DNA of 64,000 nucleotides, from the NCBI RefSeq assembly GCF_016808335.1, contig NC_053142.1, forward strand, positions 1,815,174 to 1,879,173, written 5' to 3'. The notes under the pieces were generated by a model. It did no database searches. It saw only the letters and a list, made by a program, of their open reading frames with translations, and was not told the DNA's origin. Below are positions 11,002 to 21,324 of this stretch, piece by piece; position 1 is the stretch's first letter; each line of letters begins with the position of its first letter. The DNA comes from Panicum virgatum (Eukaryota > Streptophyta > Magnoliopsida > Poales > Poaceae). The position numbers and the translations under genes are program-made.

Positions 11002-11010
11002 ATATAAGGA
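11002..11010 (+). promoter_or_regulatory. TATA-like box in the E1 5' LTR (upstream candidate)
   Basis: ATATAAGGA lies in a context repeated in the 3' LTR, where the site is the better TATATAAGG (19702-19710). The 5' copy has an A in place of a T next to the box. Downstream a donor-like AAG|GTAAGC at 11128-11136 would end a first leader exon. Whether this or the 12073 site drives the element cannot be told from sequence. Confidence 0.4.
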
Positions 11011-12072
11011 GGGTGCCACCCCTTGCCATGCCATACTACTCCACTCCATCCCACACACATCCAAGGGCATGGTAGAAGTGAGCATAGGTAGAGTGTGCTA
11101 GGTGTGTGTTCCTTTGTTGCTTCATTAAGGTAAGCGTCTTTATAAGTGTTAGTCTCCCGGTTAAATTTAAGTACTTAGTGTATAAGTTGTGATCCATCGA
11201 AGATTGGCTCTGCCACCCGGGATCACAAAAGGGTCTGGGCTTCATCGAAGGTTGGCTCTGCCACCCGGAAGCCAGCTTCATCTGTTGGTAGGCTCTGCCT
11301 CCCGGAAGCAAAAGGCGGCTCTGCCGCCAAAAGGACCCGGTACACTAAGTAACTAGAAGCTGACCAACTCTGAAGTGAGTTGGTGTAGATCCTCAACTTA
11401 GTAGGGCTGCCTCAATTTCCAACAATCACTAAAATAAAACTTATGTTGCAATTAAACTAGTAACGTAAAATAATACTAACGTTATACGAGGTATTACATA
11501 ACTACTAGGTAAATTATTTTTACTCTTGCCTTGTGTTAGTACATTCGTTCCCTCCAGTAACCAGCATACGCATGCTTGCACCTACGACAAAAATCATCTC
11601 GTCTCTTTCCATAAAAGCCTCTCAAGTCACCGTACCATGCCATAATTCCCAGACAATCATGACAACGCCTATCTCCTTTGCCATAACTTCATCATTCCCT
11701 GGAAGCCACAGAGTACCCACACCATTGACCTTGAAAAGACCCGTCACGGCAGCACCCACCTCGCTATAAATCGGGGTCGCCACGCACAGTGCCGGCCGAG
11801 ATTTTCTTTCCGCCGAACCGCCTCACCCACTCACTCTCGCTCGCGCACGCGCGACATGCCGGCCCCACGACGGGACCGCACACAGCCGCCGACACCACGC
11901 CGTGCCGCCCACTCCCGCGTCCCCACCTCGTCCACGCCGTTGCAGCGTCCTCGCCGGCTTTGCCGCCTCGACGCTCGCGCCTTCAGCGCTGCCACTATTC
12001 GCGTTGACGGCGAGCTACCGCAGCCCACGCCATCGCCCGTCCTTGCGCAACGCCGCTGCTTCTCTCCTCGCC

Positions 12073-12080
12073 TATAAAAG
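12073..12080 (+). promoter_or_regulatory. TATA box (TATAAAAG) in the E1 5' LTR
   Basis: A consensus TATAAAAG sits at the end of a GC-rich block and about 150 bp ahead of an apparent splice donor. The 3' LTR has TATAAAAT at the same place (20774-20781). It is a good candidate for the core promoter of the retrotransposon transcript. Confidence 0.55.
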
Positions 12081-12225
12081 GAGCGAGGCCGTGACGAGCC
12101 CCGTCACCAGCCAAGCACACCGAGCCGCTTCGCTCCATCAGCTGAACCACTCCTCCCGAGCCCAGCTCACTCACGAAACGAAGCTCCAATAATTGATCTT
12201 CTTCCTCGAGCTGTTCCGCGCCAAG

Positions 12226-12492
12226 GTGAGATGGCAGGCAGCTCCCCCGACCATTAACTCCACTAATAAAGGCCCAAAACACCCCCAGGCCGTGAGCACT
12301 TAATCCAAATCATTCTACCAATCAATACTGTAAACTCAATATCTCCTTCATATCAACTCCTTTTCACATAACTCTTTTTTCTAAACTCTCCTCAAATCAT
12401 ATAATATCTATTCCTCCTACTTTCATCTCCATTTGAGCTTATTTTATTGCTTGCTTGTGTTTGTTTGCCGGTTGTGCTGTTCTCGCCCGTAG
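12226..12492 (+). other. Apparent leader intron within the E1 LTR
   Basis: A donor CCAAG|GTGAGA at 12221-12231 and an acceptor CGCCCGTAG|ATC at 12484-12495 bound a 267-bp AT-rich stretch. GC-rich leader lies upstream and a short acidic ORF downstream. The same sites are kept in the 3' LTR. The intron is inferred from splice signals and the composition change only. Confidence 0.4.
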
Positions 12493-12638
12493 ATCATGGA
12501 GTGACCGAGGAGGAGCCTGCCAAGGAGCCAGAAGACCCGTACCACGGGCAGGAAGCCGCCGCCGCCGACGTGTACGCAAGCGAAGGCAAGTTTCATCGAC
12601 CCCTATGTGAGCGGTTGCATCGATGTGAGGACGGTTAG
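12493..12638 (+). other. Short acidic exon-like ORF in the E1 LTR
   Basis: After the apparent acceptor the open frame reads a Glu/Asp-rich peptide with TEEEPAKEPEDPYHGQ and an alanine run, stopping at about 12638. The 3' LTR copy (about 21196-21320) keeps the peptide up to where the solo LTR interrupts it. Short acidic ORFs in the same position occur in the solo LTR at 23803-23948 and in E2's LTRs. No start codon or function is proposed; it may be a leader exon that contributes nothing to protein. Confidence 0.35.
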
Positions 12639-13656
12639 CTGTAGCCTGGGTCTAGGATCGATTACATATACCAGTACTTGAGTGATTGAGTGTGCTCATG
12701 CATGCATCTGAGTAGTCATGCATATCCAGAACTGAGAATAGGATACGAAGGGACCTGGCTAAGACCAGGGCAGCTGGGTATGCTGGAGCCGGCGCTACCG
12801 TGGTGGTAGACTGGCAGGTGAGTGCTACCGTGGTGGTAGGCTCGAGTTGGTATGTTGAGAGATGGTTGCTGCCCTGGTGAACCATAAGGACCGAGTTGTT
12901 TTGACATCTCACCTAGCTTACTTTAGTACGACCACAGGTTCCGGTATGGGCCGCACTTAGCCTAATCCCACTGGTTAGCCTGACGGTCGCAGGGATGGTT
13001 TACGGGTATAGACCATTGGGGTCAGGGCCCGAGGGTTTGTGCGGCCGGGCTGGGGCGTGACCACGGCTGGGTATCGGCTATGTCGGTTGTCCGTTCGGAC
13101 AGCCAAGCGTGTGGGTATAGTGTACGACCTCTGCAGAGTGTATAATCCATTCGAATGGTCCGTGTCCACGGTATGGATAGGCTACGGTGTGGTCCTGACA
13201 ACTAGTAAGCTACCTATTGTGGGTTGTGTTGGGAAGGGGTTGCTTACCATTAGTTGCATTGCTAATGCATTGTGCTCAATGTGCGTCGTGCATGTCATTT
13301 CCCCTCCCGTAGGGTGAGGTGGAGCTTGCTGAGTACTTTTGTACTCACCCCTGTTGATTTTTCTCCAAAGGATCCTGACTTTGTGCCAGAAGACTACGAG
13401 TAGATCGTGTCCGCACCCAAGCTGATCGAGTGGAGCCGTGATGGATGAAGAGCTAGTCCTGCATGTCGCTATGCTAGTTGTTATCCTATGGTTGTTCTGT
13501 TTAGTTTTGTGTTGTCACTTTACTCCTCATGTACATGTTAAATAAAGCTCTGTATGACTCTGGACTCCACTTGATGTAACATCTATTATGCCGGAGACCT
13601 TATTCGGTAATTAATACATGGTTTAGCCTTGATCTTCGGGTCGGGGGCGCTTCAGG

Positions 13657-13669
13657 TGGTATCAAAGCC
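13657..13669 (+). other. Primer binding site of E1 (tRNA-iMet type)
   Basis: TGGTATCAAAGCC follows the LTR end CTTCA after two bases. It matches the plant initiator-methionine tRNA 3' complement (TGGTATCAGAGC) with one change. This is where reverse transcription of minus-strand DNA starts, and it fixes the LTR boundary and the + orientation. Confidence 0.85.
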
Positions 13670-13797
13670 ATGCTTGGCTGTAGGACGCGAACCGGTAGTA
13701 AACGATGACCGTAGGAGCCCTAGGATGGTCAATCCTTAAAAATATATTACTCCTTAAACTTTATCCTTGTTATGCTAACCCTACCCTTGAAAATCAG

Positions 13798-14580
13798 ATG
13801 GCGGATGACTGGACCACCACCTACTGCATCAACGAAGATGGATTCCCCAGGGTAGATACTGCCACGGTGCGACTTGGTATTCCGGAACGACCGGAGTACG
13901 TGGGTCGCGAGTTCGTGGAGCATGGCACCGAAAGTTGTGAGGTCACTATCCATATTGGTGCCAGTGATAAGTACTTGGAGATGCAACCCTGGAGCGTCAC
14001 CGCCACTGGAGCCTGTATGCCTGACACCATTCAACTTGCAGCTCGCAAGGCGCTGCGGTACCTGTGCCAGATGTTTGAATGGCACTTGGGTTCCACTCCC
14101 ATGAAGTACTTTCCACCGCTGGACCGTAGCCGTCCTTCTTGGGCGGCGAGGATCCGCAACCTGGAGAGCCCCGCAGGGACAGAGAAGAACCCCACAGTTG
14201 TCGCTATGTCTGGCTATTTGCTTAGCCTCAACGATTTGTGCGACCAACTGCATCCGTGTGTGAGAGATTTAATCCAGCGTGCTGAGGAAGCGGAGTCCCG
14301 TTGGCGTAGGGCTAAACTGGCCGTAGCCCAGGCAGAAGCCCGAGCAGCCGAAGCTGAAAGCCGCCTTGCCATGGCCGAAGAGAACCTTAGGGAGCAGGCA
14401 GATCGCCATAGTCAGCTCCTTAGGGGTGTCTACCTAGTGGACCGTGCCAAGCGCAAGGAACGCCATCCTAGGACTGCCGCGGAGTTGCCAATCCTAGAGG
14501 GAATTCCGCTATGTTCCTCGTCCCAACCATGCAGGAGGATTTGTGAATCTGTGCCGCCCACGCCTCCCGCATCTCCCTGA
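13798..14580 (+). CDS. ORF0: extra coiled-coil ORF between PBS and gag of E1
   Basis: This is a 260-codon ORF starting at the ATG of MADDWTTTYC. An upstream in-frame start at 13705 is possible but the chosen start matches that of the equivalent ORF in E2. The N-terminal half (residues 15-110) is a folded-looking block with FPRVDTATVRLGIPERPEY and a downstream ARKALRYLCQMFEWHL helix. Residues 160-220 are an Ala/Glu/Arg-rich predicted coiled coil, and the C-terminus is Ser/Pro-rich. E2 has a homologous ORF at the same place: FPR, P-x-P-x-Y-x-G, EDG/EHG and a following helix line up in order. It lacks gag, protease or envelope motifs. The function is unknown; nucleic-acid or Gag interaction is only a guess. 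It is intact here. Confidence 0.6.
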   Translation: MADDWTTTYCINEDGFPRVDTATVRLGIPERPEYVGREFVEHGTESCEVTIHIGASDKYLEMQPWSVTATGACMPDTIQLAARKALRYLCQMFEWHLGSTPMKYFPPLDRSRPSWAARIRNLESPAGTEKNPTVVAMSGYLLSLNDLCDQLHPCVRDLIQRAEEAESRWRRAKLAVAQAEARAAEAESRLAMAEENLREQADRHSQLLRGVYLVDRAKRKERHPRTAAELPILEGIPLCSSSQPCRRICESVPPTPPASP

Positions 14581-14833
14581 GATCCCGGAAACAGTGACCC
14601 CGAAGACCGTGTTGTAGGGTTCAGTAGTCGAGTCGTCCCGGCCGACCCATAAAAGTCGAGCCGCATTATTGTAATCCATCGTGTCATGTAATTCTGCTTG
14701 TTTGAATGAATGCTTGTTTGGTGCTTGAATGATTTGTTTGTGTGCATTGTGCAGTACAAAATATTTTATATATACAAATATACCCCAGCATTATACTAGG
14801 GGAGTCACCTAATCTTGCCCTCTTTGATCGTAG

Positions 14834-17800
14834 ATGTCTCGTCGCTTGAGCCGAGTCCAGGGACTCCATGCTCAGGAAGACGGTGACGAGGTCAACCCGA
14901 GAAACCAAGCCCCTCTGAATGTAGCCCCAGAAGCACCAGAAAATGGACACCTATCGTCGCCACCTCCCCGTGCCCCAGCACCCATTGATCTGGCAGCCAT
15001 ACTGCAGCAGCAGAATCAACTCCTCCAAGTTCTTGTGACCACTCTCACAGCACAAGCTCAAGGAAAACCTGGCAACAATAGACCTGCAATGCATCATAAT
15101 GGCAATGGCAGTAGAATTGCAGATTTCAACCGCCTGCAGCCACCTAAGTTTGGAGGATTTGATAACCCTATTGAGGCAGATGATTGGTTGAGAGAAATTG
15201 AAATAAAGCTTGAAGTGGTCCATGCAGATGATAGAGACAAGGTTTTGCTCGCAGTACAGCAGTTAAAGGGACCAGCCCTTGCTTGGTGGCAGAGTTACCG
15301 GGAAATAAATGAAAACACTAATGAGATGGTATGGGCTGACTTTGTCAAGATCTTCAGAGAACATCACATTCCCAGCAGTGTTATGAAGCTCAAGAGGGAT
15401 GAGTTCAGAAAGCTTCGTCAAGGTGGTATGACTGTGACAGAGTATCTTCATAAGTTCACAGAGCTATCTCGTTATGCACCAGAAGATATCAATGATGACG
15501 AGAAGAAGCAAGAAGCTTTTCTTGGTGGGCTTAACCCTGAAATCAGGACCTTGGTTGAAGTCACCACCCACAGTGATTTTAATGCTATGGTCAACAGGGC
15601 TATCACCACTGAGAAAAATAGGAAGGCAGAACTCAGTGAGCGCAAACGTCGGTTTGAAAGCAAGAAACCCCAGCAGTTGGAGAAGTTTCAGAGGACTCAG
15701 TATCCGGCTCATTCAGGCCCGAGGAGCCAGAGTGCCTTTTCATTCAAAGCGCACCCCAGTTCTTTCCAGAAGTCAGCCCAATCAGCTCCTATTATGAAGA
15801 CCCAGAACACCTTACGCACCCAACCGTCGGGTGGAAGTCAAGTGACCAATGTGAAGACGTGTTTGCACTGCCGCAAAGCCGGACACTACACGGCCAACTG
15901 TCCGTATCTCAATCAGCCCGCCCCTTCTATTTTCTCCAACTCTGTTCAAGGACCAAAGCAGCCGACTGGAGCCAACCATGCAACACCAGCTAAGAGCCAG
16001 CAACAGTCCTTCGGCAAGGCAAAAGTGAATCATGTGAATGCTGAAGAAGCAGAGGATGCACCAGGAGTGATTCTCAGTGAGTTTCTGGTCCAATCAGCTC
16101 TAGCCTCAGTGCTTTTTGATTCTGGACCATCGCATTCCTTTATATCCTCCCACTTTGTGGAAAAGCATGATATACCTACTATAGCCCTTAAGAGGCCACT
16201 AATAACCCGTTCCCCTGGAGGTCATATACCGTGCCACTTAGGTGTCTTAGATATCCCTATAAACCTAAGTGGGGTAGTATTCCTTGCCGACCTAGTAGTC
16301 CTTACTTCCAAAGGGATAGATGTCATACTCGGTATGGACTGGCTCACCAAGCACCGCGGAAACATAGTCTGTGCTGAGAGAGCAGTGACAGTCACCAACC
16401 GCCAAGGGTTAACAGTCACATGCCAAATCCAGCCTAGCCTGTCAGACTCCATGGTGAACCACATCCAAGCAGAATCCCCAGAAGAGGTGCTAGTAGTTCG
16501 GGACTTCGCAGATGTGTTCCCAGATGAATTACCCGGTATGCCTCCAGAAAGAGATGTAGAGTTCACTATTGACTTAGTCCCTGGAACCAAGCCTATAGCA
16601 AAGAATGCCTATCGGTTAGCAGCCCCAGAGCTTGCCGAGTTGAAGAAGCAGCTTGAAGAGCTTCAACAAAAGGGATTTATTAGACCCGCTGCTTCTCCTT
16701 GGGGGGCCCCAGTGCTCTTTGTGAAGAAGAAAGATGGAAGCATGAGACTTTGTGTGGACTACCGTGATCTGAATGCAGTCACCATCAAGAACAAGTACCC
16801 TCTGCCTCGGATTGATGACCTGTTTGATCAGCTGAAGGGAGCTAAGTTCTTCTCTAAGATAGATCTAAGGTCAGGTTATCATCAACTCAGAGTGCGACAA
16901 GAGGACATCTCCAAGACAGCCTTCAGGACCCGTTATGGCCAGTATGAGTTCACAGTGATGCCTTTTGGTCTAACTAATGCCCCTGCCTTTTTCATGACCC
17001 TCATGAATAAGGTGTTTATGGAAGAGTTAGATCGGTTTGTCGTGGTATTCATAGATGACATACTGGTCTACTCTAAGAGTGCTGAGGAGCATGGACAACA
17101 TCTCAGAATTGTGCTGGGAAAGCTCAGAAAACACCAGTTGTACGCCAAGTTTAGCAAGTGTGAATTATGGTTGCAGAGAGTCAGTTTTCTGGGTCATGTC
17201 TTAACAACCGAAGGTGTTGAAGTGGACCCAGAAAAGGTCAAGGCAGTATCAGAATGGAAGCAACCAACCTCAGCCTCGGAGATCAGGAGTTTCTTAGGAT
17301 TAGCCGGCTATTACCGGAGATTCATCGAAGGTTTCTCTAAGATAGCCCGGCCTATGACCGAGTTACTCCGGAAGGACACGAAGTTTGTCTGGTCTAAAGC
17401 TTGCGAGAGAAGCTTTCAAGAGTTGAAGAGGCGACTAACTTCTGCCCCAGTGCTAATTTTGCTAGATAATCAGAAGAGCTTTGTCATTTATTGCGACGCA
17501 TCCCGACAAGGATTGGGTTGTGTCCTTATGCAAGAAGGTAGAGTTGTAGCTTATGCCTCAAGACAGTTGAGAACACATGAGCAGAACTACCCCACCCATG
17601 ACTTGGAATTAGCCGCAGTGGTGCATTCCCTCAAGATTTGGAGACATTATCTGATTGGGAATAAGTGTGAAATCTACATGGATCACAAGAGCCTGAAGTA
17701 CATTTTCACCCAGTCAGATCTCAACCTTAGACAAAGAAGATGGTTGGAGTTGATCAAAGACTATGATTTAGAAATTCATTACCACCCTGGAAAGGCTAAT

Positions 17801-19072
17801 GTGGTGGCCGATGCGCTCAGTCGTAAAGCATATTGCCATCACTTAGTCACACAAGCCCCAGAGCTGAGTGAAGAAATGAGGAAGTTGAACCTAAGGGTTG
17901 TACGCCGCTCTTGCAACTATAACCTTAGTGTCCATCCCGTCCTGGATGACCAGATAAAGGAAGCTCAGATGGAGGATAAAAGATTGGTATGGATTAAAGG
18001 TCGCAACAGTGAAGGCAAAGCCCCAGATTTCAGAGTAGATAAAGATGGAGTCTTGTGGTTCAAGAAGAGATTATGTGTGCCTAAGCAAGGTCATTTCCGC
18101 AGGACCATCTTGGATGAAGCCCATAACTCAGCCTACTCCATTCACCCTGGCACTACAAAAATGTACCTGAACCTTAAGGAGAAGTATTGGTGGAATGGTA
18201 TGAAGGGGGATATCGCTCGATTTGTCGCTCATTGTGATGTGTGCAACAGGGTTAAGGCAGAGCATCAGAAGCCCAGTGGATTACTCCAGCCGTTGCCGAT
18301 CCCAGTATGGAAGTGGGATGAAGTTAGTATGGATTTTATCACTGGTCTACCAAGGACCCAGAGCGGTCATGACTCAGTTTGGGTGATTGTTGATCGACTC
18401 ACTAAAGTGACACACTTCATCCCAGTGCGTACCACTTATGGAGGTGATAAATTAGCCAAGATATATATTGAGTGTATTGTGAAGTTGCATGGAGTACCTA
18501 AGAGGATTGTGTCAGATAGAGGCACCCAGTTCACTTCGAGATTCTGGAGCAGGTTACATGAAGCACTTGGTACGAAGTTGGACTTCAGTTCAGCCTATCA
18601 TCCTCAGACTGATGGCCAGACCGAAAGAGTTAATCAGATCCTTGAAGACATGCTAAGAGCATGTGTTCTTACTTACGGTAAAAATTGGGAATACAGTTTG
18701 CCATATGTAGAGTTCTCTTACAACAACAGCTACCAGTCAAGCTTAAAAATGTCGCCGTTTGAAGCCCTCTACGGGAGGAAGTGTCGCACACCTCTCATGT
18801 GGACCGAAGTCGGTGACCGCATTATTGAGAGCCCAGATTTTATTAAAGAAGCAGAAGACAAGATAGCAGAAATCAGAGAGAATCTGAAGGCAGCTCAATC
18901 CTGCCAGAAAAGTTACGCCGTAAAAGAAGACGTACTCTCAGCTTCGAAGTTGGAGACTATGTGTACCTTAAAGTTTCCCCCAATTCGCGGCACACGCAGA
19001 TTCCAGGTACGAGGAAAGTTGGCTCCACGTTACATTGGACCTTTCCCAATTATCAAGAAAGTGGAGCGGTAG
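14834..19072 (+). CDS. gag-pol: Gag-Pol polyprotein of E1 (Ty3/gypsy, Tekay clade)
   Basis: A single frame of 1412 codons fuses Gag and Pol. It includes a retrotransposon Gag domain (about residues 110-260), a CCHC knuckle [14 protein letters not shown] (343-356), and an aspartic protease DSG (429-431; DSGPSHS instead of the usual DSGATHS). Next come reverse transcriptase (about 610-790, FIDD at 739-742), RNase H (YCDAS near 882, [11 protein letters not shown], then [14 protein letters not shown]) and integrase. The integrase has a zinc finger with HCDVC near 1132 and a core with [15 protein letters not shown] and [13 protein letters not shown]. The protein would package, copy and integrate the element. 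The frame ends early at 19072; the integrase C-terminus continues in other frames. Start chosen at the ATG 254 bp after ORF0, which gives a complete Gag. Confidence 0.9.
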   Translation: MSRRLSRVQGLHAQEDGDEVNPRNQAPLNVAPEAPENGHLSSPPPRAPAPIDLAAILQQQNQLLQVLVTTLTAQAQGKPGNNRPAMHHNGNGSRIADFNRLQPPKFGGFDNPIEADDWLREIEIKLEVVHADDRDKVLLAVQQLKGPALAWWQSYREINENTNEMVWADFVKIFREHHIPSSVMKLKRDEFRKLRQGGMTVTEYLHKFTELSRYAPEDINDDEKKQEAFLGGLNPEIRTLVEVTTHSDFNAMVNRAITTEKNRKAELSERKRRFESKKPQQLEKFQRTQYPAHSGPRSQSAFSFKAHPSSFQKSAQSAPIMKTQNTLRTQPSGGSQVTNVKTCLHCRKAGHYTANCPYLNQPAPSIFSNSVQGPKQPTGANHATPAKSQQQSFGKAKVNHVNAEEAEDAPGVILSEFLVQSALASVLFDSGPSHSFISSHFVEKHDIPTIALKRPLITRSPGGHIPCHLGVLDIPINLSGVVFLADLVVLTSKGIDVILGMDWLTKHRGNIVCAERAVTVTNRQGLTVTCQIQPSLSDSMVNHIQAESPEEVLVVRDFADVFPDELPGMPPERDVEFTIDLVPGTKPIAKNAYRLAAPELAELKKQLEELQQKGFIRPAASPWGAPVLFVKKKDGSMRLCVDYRDLNAVTIKNKYPLPRIDDLFDQLKGAKFFSKIDLRSGYHQLRVRQEDISKTAFRTRYGQYEFTVMPFGLTNAPAFFMTLMNKVFMEELDRFVVVFIDDILVYSKSAEEHGQHLRIVLGKLRKHQLYAKFSKCELWLQRVSFLGHVLTTEGVEVDPEKVKAVSEWKQPTSASEIRSFLGLAGYYRRFIEGFSKIARPMTELLRKDTKFVWSKACERSFQELKRRLTSAPVLILLDNQKSFVIYCDASRQGLGCVLMQEGRVVAYASRQLRTHEQNYPTHDLELAAVVHSLKIWRHYLIGNKCEIYMDHKSLKYIFTQSDLNLRQRRWLELIKDYDLEIHYHPGKANVVADALSRKAYCHHLVTQAPELSEEMRKLNLRVVRRSCNYNLSVHPVLDDQIKEAQMEDKRLVWIKGRNSEGKAPDFRVDKDGVLWFKKRLCVPKQGHFRRTILDEAHNSAYSIHPGTTKMYLNLKEKYWWNGMKGDIARFVAHCDVCNRVKAEHQKPSGLLQPLPIPVWKWDEVSMDFITGLPRTQSGHDSVWVIVDRLTKVTHFIPVRTTYGGDKLAKIYIECIVKLHGVPKRIVSDRGTQFTSRFWSRLHEALGTKLDFSSAYHPQTDGQTERVNQILEDMLRACVLTYGKNWEYSLPYVEFSYNNSYQSSLKMSPFEALYGRKCRTPLMWTEVGDRIIESPDFIKEAEDKIAEIRENLKAAQSCQKSYAVKEDVLSASKLETMCTLKFPPIRGTRRFQVRGKLAPRYIGPFPIIKKVER

Positions 19073-19401
19073 CCTATAAACTTCAGTTGCCAGCAGAGAT
19101 GTCAGATGTACACGATGTATTTCATGTGTCCCAACTCAGAAAGTGCCTGCGAGTACCAGGAGAACAAGTGGCCCCAGAGACAATCGACCTGCAGGATGAT
19201 CTCAGATATCAAGAGGTACCAGTAAAAATTCTAGACACTGTGACGCGAAGAACCCGCAACTCAGAAGTCAGGATTTGCCGAGTTCAGTGGAGCAGGCATT
19301 CGGAAGCAGAAGCAACTTGGGAGAGAGAAGACGCGCTCCGAGCCGAGTTTCCCAGTCTCTTTAGTGGTGAAGTTGAATCTCGGGGACGAGATTCAACCTA
19401 A
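18915..19401 (+). pseudogene. Frameshifted integrase C-terminus and chromodomain of E1
   Basis: Family-typical sequence moves between two frames. [14 protein letters not shown] is in the frame of 18961. The following [18 protein letters not shown] is back in the gag-pol frame. [28 protein letters not shown] and the rest are again in the frame of 18961, to the stop at 19401. At least three small indels between about 18918 and 19062 are needed to explain this. The tail (ILDTVTRRTRNSEVRICRVQ, then WSRHSEAEATWE) is a chromodomain of the plant chromovirus type, which directs integration to particular chromatin. As read, the polyprotein loses it. Confidence 0.75.
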
Positions 19402-19413
19402 GTGGGGTAGGTT
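19402..19413 (+). other. Polypurine tract region of E1
   Basis: The purine-rich AGTGGGGTAGG stretch lies between the end of the pol tail and the TGTAACATCCC start of the 3' LTR. It is the expected position of the plus-strand primer. The later AAGGGGGAG at 19441 is inside the LTR and is not the PPT, because the same 36 bp also precede it at the 5' end (10713-10748). Confidence 0.6.
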
Positions 19414-21324
19414 TGTAACATCCCAGTTTTCATCACGATTAAGGGGGAGTGTTGAAATTTATAATGCAAACTTCTAGAAGGTTCTATAAAAATAAGGATA
19501 AACCATGGCATAATTTTGTTCACCATGACAAGGTTCTAGAATGTTCCACAAGAATCATAAGAAGACAAGAAGCTTGGATATTTTCTTGTCATGGTAAAAT
19601 TTAGAATTTTCTAGAATTAGATATTTATAGGGAACTTAGATATTTGTAGGGAACTTCCTAGAGTGTGACAAGTGTCACTCATCCAAGAGGGTATGGGTGC
19701 CTATATAAGGAGGGTGCCACCCCTTACCATGCCATACTACTCCACTCCATCCCACACACATCTAAGGACATGGTAGAAGTGAGCATAGGTAGAGTGTGCT
19801 AGGTGTGTGTTCCTTTATTGCTTCATTAAGGTAAGCGTCTTTATAAGTGTTAGTCTCCCGTTTAAATTTAAGTACTTAGTGTATAAGTTGTGATCCATCG
19901 AAGGTTGGCTCTGCCACCCGGGATCACAAAAGGGTCTAGGATTCATCGAAGGTTGGCTCTGCCACCCGGAAGCCAGCTTCATCTGTTGGTAGGCTCTGCC
20001 TCCCGGAAGCAAAAGGCGGCTCTGCCGCCAAAAGGACCCGGTACACTAAGTAACTAGAAGCTGACCAACTCTGAAGTGAGTTGGTGTAGATCCTCAACTT
20101 AGTAGGGCTGCCTCAATTTCCAACAATCACTAAAATAAAACTTATGTTGCAATTAAACTAGTAACGTAAAATAATACTAACGTTATACGAGGTATTACAT
20201 AACTACTAGGTAAACTATTTTTACTCTTGACTTGTGTTAGTACATTCGTTCCCTCCAGTAACCAGCATACGCATGCTTGCACCTACGATAAAAATCATCT
20301 CGTCTCTTTCCATAAAAGCCTCTTAAGTCACCGTACCATGCCATAATTTCCAGACAATCATGATAGCGCCTACCTCCTTTGCCATAACTTCATCATTCCC
20401 TGGAAGCCACAGAGTACCCACACAATTGACCTTGAAAAGACCCGTCATGATAGCACGCACCTCGCTAAAAATCGGGGTCGCCACGCACAGTGCCGGCCGA
20501 GATTTTTTTTTCCGCCGAACTGCCTCACCCACTCACTCTCGCTCGCGCACGCGCGACACGCCGGCCCCACGACGGGACCGCACACTGCCGCCGGCACCAC
20601 GCCGTGCCGCCCACTCCCGCGTCCCCACCTCGCCCACGCTGCTGCAACGTCCTCGCCGGCTTTGCCGCCTCGACGATCACGCCTTCAGCGCTGCCACTAT
20701 TCGCGTTGACGGCGAGCTACCGCAGCCCACACCGTCGCCCGTCCTTGCGCAACGCCGCTGCTTCTCTCCTCGCCTATAAAATGAGCGAGGCCGTGACGAG
20801 CCCCGTCACCAGCCATGCACACCGAGCTGCTTCGCTCCGTCAGCTGAACCACTCCTCCCGAGCCCAGCTCACTCACGAAACGAAGCTCCAACAATTGATC
20901 CTCTTCCTCGAGCTGTTCCGCGCCAAGGTGAGATGACAGGCAGCTCCCCTGACCATTAACTCCACTAATAAAGGCCCAAAACACCCCCGTGCCGTGAGCA
21001 CTTAATCCAAATCATTCAACCAATCAATACTGTAAACTCAATATCTCCTTCATATCAACTCCTTTTCACGTAACTCTTTTTCCTAAACTCTCCTCAAATT
21101 ATATAATATCTATTCCTCCTACTTTCATCTCCATTTGAGCTTATTTTATTGCTTGCTTGTGTTTGTTTGCCGGTTGTGCTATTCTCGCCCGTAGATCACG
21201 GAGTGACCGAGGAGGAGCCTGCCAAGGAGCCAGAAGACCCGTACCACGGGCAGGAAGCCGCCGCCGCCGCCGTGTACACAAGCGAAGGCAAGTTTCATCG
21301 ACCCCTATGTGAGCGGTTGCATCC

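Larger units (their letters stand above)
10713..13654 (+). mobile_element. 5' LTR of E1 (2942 bp)
   Basis: The LTR runs TGTAACATTCCAG to GGGCGCTTCA and is followed after GG by the primer binding site. A segment of four GGCTCTGCC/CCCGGAAGC words lies at 11205-11335. Two TATA-like sites, a GC-rich leader, an apparent 267-bp intron and a short acidic ORF lie in the middle. The last 900 bp is the most conserved part and is shared with the old fragment at 2950-4110. The 3' copy matches base for base over long runs. Confidence 0.85.

Noticed and set aside
12652..13317. ORFs repeated at 25294-25959
   Set aside because: They are the same LTR segment read twice; no coding motif, and the frames lie in non-coding LTR sequence.
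10749..13654. LTR of E1 starting at TGTTGAAATT (10749) after AAGGGGGAG
   Set aside because: The 36 bp before it are also present before the 3' copy, and no duplication flanks 10749/26295. Moving the start to TGTAACAT at 10713 gives a perfect CTCTG duplication.
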